Source of the DNA: Collybiopsis luxurians FD-317 M1
Lineage: Eukaryota > Basidiomycota > Agaricomycetes > Agaricales > Omphalotaceae
Direction: 5' to 3'
Assembly (NCBI GenBank): GCA_000827265.1
Contig: KN834838.1
Coordinates: forward strand, 160,398 to 224,397
Length of the DNA stretch: 64,000 nt
Under the pieces are notes generated by a model that was given only the letters and a program-made list of their open reading frames with translations, was not told where the DNA came from and ran no database searches. Positions 56,322 to 64,000 of this stretch are shown in pieces (position 1 is the first letter of the stretch; each line of letters opens with the position of its first letter). The position numbers and the translations under genes are program-made.

Positions 56322-57663
56322 TTAACCGCCTGTATATGCCGGCGGCGCTTCTGCTTCACCCGTCCCAGGAACCAATAGAGCACGATGTCCTCCCAAACGA
56401 GCGTTCTCCTCTGTAAGAATCTCAACCTGCCGGCGAAGATGTTGAATCTCCAACTCGCTCTCTGCGCGACTTCTCGTCCTAGTCATCACCAAAGGTTCCT
56501 GGGAAGAATCCACGACTGAAGTCGCTTCCGTGAGAGTGTACGAATGATCATGAGACCCGGCGCCGGCGGAGGATGAGTGTAACGGAGATGATGGGAAGTC
56601 CGGGGATAGAGGAGACGGAGAAGTACAAGTAGACTCTGTAAAAAGATCATCGATGTTCGCCGATGGACGTTGAGGTGCTGAGCTCCCCAAAGTCACCGCA
56701 CGCGTCAGGGGTTGAGAATTGGAGGTCGGACCAGGGGTATGTCCATATATGGTTGAAGGATTAATTTTTTTATTAGAAGACAGCTTTCGACTAAGGGAAG
56801 CCGCTGATGGACTATTGTGAATTTGCCAGTAACGTGGAGGCATTGAAAGACTCCTCGCAACGGTTCCAGTCTGGTTTGGTTCGAAATGAGGTGGAAGAGG
56901 AACTGCAAGAGCCAAGTGTGTTGCGGGGGTGGGTAAAGCTGCGGAGACCATTGGTACGAGTATCGAACTCCAATTCAGCAAGTGCTAATATGACTGACTT
57001 TGTATAATTTGGGCCGAATCTTCCCGGTCAATTACGGGCCTTTCTTCAAACTTACGCCGCCAGTGCCATAGCAAGCGTCGCCGACCTCTTTTCCAGAACC
57101 ACCATAAAATGCCTAATAGCAGCGCAGTACCAACTACACTCCCGGCTATACCCCCACCCAAAGCTGCTTTACTCGTCTGGGTCGTGGAAGCCTCATTGTC
57201 GTCCGGATCGTCCTTAGGTGTCAAAGTACCATTATTCGTCCAGCCAGGCTGATTCCCTGTGGTGCTCGCAGGAGAGGTCGAGTTTTTATCAGTGTCTTCG
57301 TTGCTAGTTCGCCTCAATATTCCATGACGCTCTGCAGAGTTGGCAGGATCGATGATCCCACTGGCAAACACCAGCACCTGTTCATTCTGAAGCAAAGCAG
57401 GCATAGTACCTCTGTGGGTTGAGCCGAAAAACAGATATTTTTTCTACACGTATCGTTAATAAGTCTCAATGCACGGCCAAGGGCCAAGAAAATTCCACGA
57501 GGAGACGGGGACAATGTTCAGTTTTTTTGATGACAAGTATCTCACCTTGATGGGAAACTCAACGCGCAGTTAGATCGCAATCTCAAGGTGTCCTGCCTCT
57601 TTGCTCCTCCAATAGAAAAGGCAATAGGGGGGAGAGTGTGTCCCGCTACTGGACATTGACATC
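56322..57663 (-). CDS. Single-pass membrane protein with cytoplasmic Ser/Pro-rich tail
   Basis: Exons from the 5' side: 57663-57546, 57411-56999 and 56902-56322 join in phase to about 370 residues; a first coding exon must lie right of 57663. The extracellular part ends in a Ser/Thr/Asn-rich stalk (NEDTDKNSTSPASTTGNQPG). One membrane helix follows (AALGGGIAGSVVGTALLLGILWWFW) with a basic stop-transfer KRGRRR. The tail is rich in serine, has a short leucine heptad stretch (ELEIQHLRRQVEILTEENARL) and ends APPAYTGG, a PPxY-like motif. This layout is common for fungal Mid2/SKG6-like surface proteins; a cell-wall sensing role is inference. The 96 bp intron (56903-56998) was placed to remove the stop after QSQSY. 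Confidence 0.65.
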
Positions 57664-58616
57664 CTGAAATAAGGCTATAAATCTTGAGAGCGGATCACCA
57701 GAGTGCGTGTTTGATTCTAAATATATTCAATCCACAGCTATATATCCTTAAACGGTGGGGATATTGCCTAGCAGTGGAGTTGAGAAAATGAGGCGAGAAG
57801 GTGACGGCCGTGCGGTATGGTAATCACGTCGTCTCTGAGTAAAGGTCACCATCAGAGTTTACGCAACGCGTCGAATTTCGCACCTGTTTAGACCTACCTG
57901 GCTGTGAAATTCATCAGAAGCTTGGAACCCTCTATCGACTCATCCCTTACCTTCCGCGGCCGAAAACATACGCTAAGTAAAGAGATGAGATCAGAGCCTT
58001 TCCGTCTGAATGTGTTTCGTCGCCTAGCCCATTTTGGGAAGATTGTCTCATGGGCACGCTCCCGGGCCCTCGTTAAGACGGAGTACTTAGCAGAGGGGAG
58101 AGTCGAGGGGAGAGTCGATTGGTCTTTTAAGATCCCATCAAGAACCTCCGAAATGACAGCTCCGAGCATTCTGTGAGCTAAATTCTCTCCGGGACCTTCG
58201 GGTTCGAGCTTAGAAGAAGGACCAATTCGTGGGCGGCAAGACAAGGCATTTTTTGCCTATACGTCACATCGTTATCCCCCTGTGACTTCGTGTTATTCTT
58301 GTGACTACACACCACCACATCCTCGGAAGGCCGACACAACCTGCGATTTCACCGCTTCTCCGTCTTTTTATATCTTCTCTGTGGTCTCGTCGTTGGGCGG
58401 GGTACTCTTCCTATTGAAAACTCTTAAATTAGTCCCGCATTTTTCGCCGATTTTCTTCCCATTCCCCCTTGCCGCCTCTTACAGAAGACTCGAGCTGTCA
58501 GAGTTCTTGAGTTCTCGACTTTCAGAGTGCGTTAGACAAGGAACGGAAAAGTCCATAGGCTGGTGCTTTACAATGGAAGATATCTCTATTGAATGTATCT
58601 GAAGCAAGTGCCGAGA
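57664..58616. other. Intergenic region, possibly with a first exon of the reverse-strand gene
   Basis: Frame-compatible sequence starting at an ATG around 57855 (reverse strand) could supply a signal exon, but a stop intervenes and I cannot resolve it. No other gene recognised. Confidence 0.35.
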
Positions 58617-61600
58617 ACTATACCGAGGAAGGATGAAAGAAAAGGTGTCGAAATTGGAAGCGGCGCATTACACGAAACGGAGTATTGGACCTGCAGCACC
58701 TAGCAGTAAGTCTTCTCCTTCTCCGTGTCTTTTGCTAACTCTTATCCGCGATGAGCTGTCGACTGGCCATTGCTAATCTTTTGAATCCTATGTCCTCTAT
58801 ACCAATTTCTGGTCTGCTCAATCCAGCACCGTCTTCTGGCAGTGACACCGACACATGCGCCAGCGATTCGCCCTCCACATGCCTGTACCGTTTTGGCTTC
58901 GCACCCAACACGACGGCTCATTCATCAGAATTATGAGCTTACCTCCAGGACCGTGCTTTCCGCCGTTTATTTGTATCCTCCGGGTTCAGTAGTGGAATAT
59001 CCAGAGACTGGGGAAGGCGAGGGAAGGACTGTAGGTCATCTGTTTGGGATGGGGTTGGAAATATGGTCGAGTCCAAGCCGCGACTTTGCATATTCAAGGG
59101 GAGAACCTCGAGGGAAAAGTCAAGGAACTGTTACTGTACCTCTTTTACTGGATTCGAGTACCAGTGAGATGGTACCATGTATTTCAAGACACTCAACTTG
59201 TACGTGAACTTAGGGTAGTATAATGATCTCTTCTTTGAACTTCTGTTTGCTTGTAAGGTCAAGGAGTGAAAATATGTCCCATGTCATATTTCAGTAATAA
59301 GTCATCCTGCCATTCAGCTGCATCTCGTTCGCAGCTCCAAGCTCAGCTGCTGGATGATCACAAGTATTACCGGGAAATTTCTTCTCCAGCATGCGACGTA
59401 TTTGAAAGGACTTTAGCTCTTATAACTGCGGTAAGGTGTGTGGGATGCACAGCTCGAACTGCGTTGGACTTGGAATTGGCGCAAGAGGATGAAGTTGGTG
59501 ACAGTCAAACAGACGACAGGGAGCGGAAGGAACTCCGAAGAGGTTACCCTGAAATTCCTAATCGTTGCACTGGCCGGATTATTTTTGGTTACACATTTGA
59601 CGAAACACCATTCATCAAGTAAGTGTGTAGTGAGTTTGTTCTTCTACTGCATTCCTGATTACAGTAATGAGGTACGAGTATCATTCAAGAGAGAATCGAT
59701 ACCACTTTTTTGATAACTCTATTGGAAATGGGCGCTATCACACCGAGTATCTCAAGGCGGTACTCGACGAGGATGATGAAGGAACTTCACGGATCGAATG
59801 TGAAGCGGAGACAAATGGATATGGGCCTAGAGCCCTATGTCGAACAGTGGTCAACAAGAGATCGCAAAGGGCCACATGTGGTAATGTATTTCCCTCGAGT
59901 GAATATAGTCAACTGACCGCTGTGCTCAATAGGCTCAATTCAGAGCAATTTAGAAGAAAATCATTTGAAGCACATGAAGTTTGAGGAACTATCTTGTACG
60001 TGCAAGTTCCGAGAGTACGAACCAGTTGAGGAATACCGCAATCGCTGCCCATATGTGCTCGTAGTCAGTAAAGGCACACACTTGCATCCTATTCCACTTC
60101 CTGAAAAGACTCCGGCCACCGTAAGGACTGATATCGAAATTCTACTGAAAAAAATGGATTACGAACTTGCAGATATGACCCCGAGACTTTTCTTGCGACA
60201 CCCTCTCGTGAAATCATATCTTTCTACTCGCTTTCCCCTTCTCCAGAACCCGATGCTTAGTGACCTTCATATTTCGTTATCAAATCGAAGTCACTTGAAA
60301 GTTTATATTCAAAACATGAAAAAGCAGTGTTTTCCAGTTGGGACAGGATGGAAAGGTCGCACTTTTGCTTTTGCACAATCTTGCACAATAGCTAACACGT
60401 CTGCTTAGGGCTTATACACCTGAAATCACAACAAGATACGCTACTAGAACCTGCTGAGCAATACATACCTTGTATTCTTGAAGTTCCGACAGCTGCATCG
60501 GAGCTTGAAGACGATGATCTTCCCGAGGACAGTACATCGTCAAAGAAGGAACCCTCGCGTATAGTCACCTGTATGACTACAGATGCTAGTTGGCGACTTG
60601 TACGTGCTCAATACCTTCAAAGTGACATTGGATTCAAGCGCGTGGTTGGATTCTATGAGTTTGAACTGGCTTCAGTCGACATGTACACCAATACGAGTGA
60701 ATTTTCACATGTATGTTCTGTGATGGAACTTATTCAAAGCCTAGGTATTACCTTCTGTCGAGTGTACATGACCCAACAGACTGCATTTGCACATAAAAAG
60801 GTGCTTAAACACATTAACAATATTCTTGTTCAAGATACTGGGCGAGGATTTACATGGCGTCACATTCATGGATCTAGTATTGATGACTATGACGGCCACA
60901 TTGTCAACTGGGTAGTTGATCAGCATGGTGGGCAAGCAAAGGGTATGCTTAGGTGCAATTACATTGATTTGCATTGTGTTGACATTGTAGTAGGAATTGG
61001 GCTCTTTTTACACGACATGACGCAAACGCTACCTCCAAAATTTGATTTTCATGAGCCGTCTCGTCTTCTTCAAACTCTCAGCCCCTATGACCACCTACGT
61101 CGCTTCCTTACACTCTGTACAACCCATTTTCATCGCAACATATGTAAATGTTCAGTCCCTGAACAAGTTCAAAATGTTATGCGGAGCCTTTCGTGTATTA
61201 GACATGACAATTGGGATGGTGCGATTCATGAAATTCTCCATTTGGGTGGTACTCCTGCTCAAAGTGTGTATCTCACATTCCAAAATAATAGTTCATTGTT
61301 GACCTGCTTCAGATTGGATCTTAGATAAGGAATGAGCGCAGTTCGCATTCCCAGTGCTGTGCTGGGAGAAAAGCTATATTCCTTTGGAGATTTGGCAGGC
61401 TAGGCAAAGAGAATCTAATGTGGTTGAGATTGTGCATGCTAACATTAACTGAGAGGGTACACAGTGTACTCTAGTGGGTGGAGTTGGCAAAGGTCTTCAT
61501 TATGACCTAATGAAACAGCGAGCATTGAAGATATATGCCAAGTCTGCCTCTTGACTCAGCTTTAGACACTGATGGACAGTACTATACAGGATTGAGAGGA

Positions 61601-61999
61601 ATTTGGAGTTCAAGAATCCTATAGCGTGAAGCATATTTCAGAAAATGCTACTAAGAATTACAAGTGCAAAGGTATGTGTCATTTTTTGGTTTTATTCCTG
61701 CATATTAATGTTTATTGATATTGTACAGCTCATGCACACAACAAGACTCTTGGTCAAGCAGATGCCAGTATTAAGGTGCACAACTGTAAAATGGCTCAAG
61801 AAAATGTTCAATGTCTCTCTGTGCAAGTTTATCCTTCAGCATCTTCATCATTCTTCTCACCATCAGAGAGAGCCATGAGAGCCTTGGAAAGAGCTCAACC
61901 AGTGGAAGCAAAGGCAAGGACTGCATTAGAAAGGCAAGAGAAGGTTGGCGAGGAGCTTATTGGAAAAGGTTCAGGAACAGTTCTTCTTTTGCTTTGATA
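58617..61999 (+). mobile_element. Intron-containing transposase-like gene with nonsense mutations
   Basis: Main exons: up to 59199, then 59258-59618, 59672-59880, 59933-60355, 60409-60696, 60745-60942, 60991-61263 and 61313 onward; each junction keeps phase and gives 47-58 bp introns. It belongs to a large family repeated in mushroom genomes, which I recognise from SRHSTCQGVKICP, the finger-like CTCKFREYE...RCPYVLVVSKGTHLHP (a C..C..H.H pattern like WRKY-GCM1 fingers of Mutator-like elements), LFLRHPLVKSYL, TTDASWRLVR, FYEFELASVD, VVDQHGGQAKG and WDGAIHEILHLGG. After 61313 two TGA codons (61333-61335, 61450-61452) fall where relatives have arginine or another sense codon. A C-terminal coiled coil (61735-61970, ..KARTALERQEKVGEELIGKG) remains. 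The N-terminal exon(s) and element ends are not resolved. Confidence 0.6.
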
Positions 62000-62834
62000 A
62001 TAGTTTTCAGTATATAGTATTGATATTTCTTGATCTTGGGCCATCTTAGGCCAATGACTTTGTTAAATATATAACTGAGTTCTACGTAAGTACACAAAAC
62101 CTCAGAATGAAGAATGAGTTCTCCTTCATACCTGAGTCCTACATAAGTACACAAAACTGTAGGTAAGGTAAGTATATTGCAGAGGGATGAAATAAGGACA
62201 CACATATTCTCAGAACGAAAGAGTTCTGAGGGTCGGGAGTGAATACGGTTGATATGAATAGGAGATGGTGGAATAAAGAAAAAGAGAAGGAAGAAAATAT
62301 AAGTAGTGAAATGACTACAGATAGATATCTGCATGGATGCAAATAAGATAGGAGAGAGGACTGTAGAACCATACTTATTCCGATAGCCACACAACCACGT
62401 GACTATCACATAACAGCACTCACAGACTCGAGCACATGACTATCACATGACAGCACTTGTGAACTTGTCAAACCTAACAGACTTGGTTGTAACTGAGATG
62501 CAAAACCTTTATGGTGCTGAGTTGTCGATGCAAGAATAGTGCAAAAATATAGTTAAATGTGACTTGAGAAATGAGTATCATACAGTGTGAGTATCAGTGT
62601 AACATGGATATCCTCATTAGACAAGTTTCAAGTATGGCTATATAAGTTGTGTTGGAAATTGCACCCAGCCCAATATACCAAGAAATTGTCATTACCATAC
62701 CCTTCCTTCCTCCCTCTTCAATATTAACTGAACATGTACGTGGGTACTTAGACTAGAACACTACCCTATGAGACTGCATGCCTCTTTTAAGTGTAGATGC
62801 ACACATTTGTACAAGAAGCCATCAAGAACTGTAT
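62000..62834. other. Gene-free stretch with short direct repeats
   Basis: Contains near-duplicates of GTACACAAAAC (62090, 62145) and of TGACTATCACATAACAGCACT (62400, 62432). No gene recognised. Confidence 0.45.
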
Positions 62835-63999
62835 TTATACTCCACACTGCTTACCCTTAGAAGGAGCAAGAGGGTCATTAGGGTCCAGATCCTCCTCATG
62901 AGCTAGCTCATCATTGGACCACCCAGGGTCTAGGCAATGGCCATTACTAGAGCGGTGAGCTTTATCTGCCGCAAAGGTGCACACAAGGTGACATGTTCCA
63001 CAGGTAACAACAGCAGTAGTAATTATCACCCAGACATCAGCAGGAACACCCAGCCTTGAATTCCACTCCAAATAAGGACAACTGACTGCGGAATCTGTCA
63101 CATTTTTGAATGCTGGATGTTGGTCATCAGTGAATGTTCTTGTAGCAAGTTGAGTTTCATCTACAACCATCAAAGGCCATTCAGATACTAATTAAGAACT
63201 GCATTATTTCCTATGAATTTGACTGCAATAGAATATCACATACCTGGAGGACACTCAGGGGTGTTCATGCAATGAGGGGTCCCTTCACCATTTATGACAT
63301 GATCCACATAACCATTGGGAGAATAGTGTGCAAGACATTCACCATATATTTGGCTGAGAGAAACAAGCTCCTTGAAAGAACAAGTCGGAGCTCCCAATGT
63401 CATGTTAATAGCATGAATGACTTTACCAATGGCAGTTTCAAAATGCTGTAGATGATTGAAGATACAAGTGCCAGAGTTAGTCAAGGGACTATATGGAGCA
63501 AGGACAGCAGGAACAGGATTGGCATCAAATGCTGGATGAATGATGGGAAACTCTAGACAGACAGATGAGCTCACTTGGCAAACAAAGAAAGCGTGAAGAA
63601 CTTACCCTTGAAGATGCCCTTATTAAAAGCATTAAAAGCAGTTGTAATTGATGAAACTATCTTGCAATCTGCAATTTACACTGAGAAGTACATAAATTAA
63701 GGATCAGATGTTATAAGACTCACTGTCACTGCATACTTTTCAGCAGCTGCAGGAGAAAAGAAAGAATCTTCAAAATCAGCACCAAAGATTGATCAAGTCT
63801 TAAACTTCCAAATTTGCAGAACAACAAACCATTTTCAAGGTCAAATTTCTTGATACTGTCCCAAGGAATTTGCACTAACAAGGCACATCAGTATTGCCAG
63901 GTGAGAATCAAGAAACACTAAAGAGCTTACTTCAGAACTCACATCCAGTATGAGGCACAAGGAAAGCATATTTCTGGATGCCTCTATGGTGGAAGGTGT
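62835..63999 (-). CDS. Unrecognised multi-exon gene, incomplete at the right edge
   Basis: Exons that join in phase, from the 5' side: 63668-63606, 63573-63244 and 63187-62835, ending at a stop at 62835. More exons lie to the right; a candidate at 63746-63724 does not keep phase as drawn, so the 5' part is unresolved and probably continues out of the window. The protein contains FEFPIIHPAF-like, YSPNGYVDHVINGEGTPHCMNTPECPP, MVVDETQLATRTF, CPYLEWNSRLGVPADVWV and an acidic end EEDLDPNDPLAPSKG. I do not recognise the family. Next to a transposase-like gene it could be transposon-borne. Confidence 0.4.
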
Positions 64000-64000
64000 G

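Noticed and set aside
57894..58244. Overlapping open frames on both strands (116 and 90 codons)
   Set aside because: Neither shows a motif or splice structure, and their overlap suggests chance openness in GC-rich DNA.
1..64000. LTR retrotransposon
   Set aside because: I looked for reverse transcriptase, integrase and paired LTRs and saw none. The DTG motif at 13701 is isolated and sits in an intron-containing gene.

Overview
The window is nuclear DNA from a filamentous basidiomycete, most likely an Agaricomycete. Genes are cut by many 47-65 bp introns with GT(or GC)...AG borders, and the protein families are typical of mushrooms: DUF6533 seven-helix proteins, a Y3-like secreted lectin, MYND proteins, a WD40-like family and an intron-bearing transposase-like gene. 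Gene models were built by hand by joining exons in phase. Functions are family-level inferences with no database search behind them.

Layout. 1-5 kb: a small secreted Y3-like gene between two diverged ~640 bp direct repeats, with a telomere-like tract and a strong hairpin. 5.2-6.85 kb: the first DUF6533 gene. 7.3-11.8 kb: a broken MYND fragment, a ~1 kb palindromic element and a complete MYND gene. 12.4-14.2 kb: a NoxR-like TPR region whose frame runs on into a retropepsin-like (DTG) region. 14.9-17.2 kb: an intact 11-exon secreted amidase. 17.4-54.5 kb: seven more DUF6533 copies. Between them lie their duplicated upstream modules, a segmental duplication carrying a small secreted gene and its decayed twin, an Argonaute fragment, a 703 bp MITE with a 9 bp target duplication, a ~4 kb element with an ubiquitin-protease-like remnant, and a decayed WD40-family gene. 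54.7-57.7 kb: three ordinary genes (unknown, four-helix DoxX-like, single-pass membrane protein). 58.6-62 kb: a transposase-like gene with nonsense mutations. 62.8-64 kb: part of an unrecognised reverse-strand gene.

The main observation is the DUF6533 family. Five of the eight copies (A 5216, B 17384 reverse, C 24678, D 32894, F 44757) give complete reading frames of 317-333 residues. They do so only if a 2-nucleotide exon and a 16-nucleotide exon are included. Both micro-exons sit between introns of normal size and recur at the same place in decayed copies. The other three copies (E, G, H) are broken. The tandem copies carry a shared upstream module with a TATA-like box. One unit duplicated the 3' end of the neighbouring WD40 gene, which fixes a duplication boundary. 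Copies around 34-43 kb have lost CpG relative to their sisters, which suggests methylation-driven decay.
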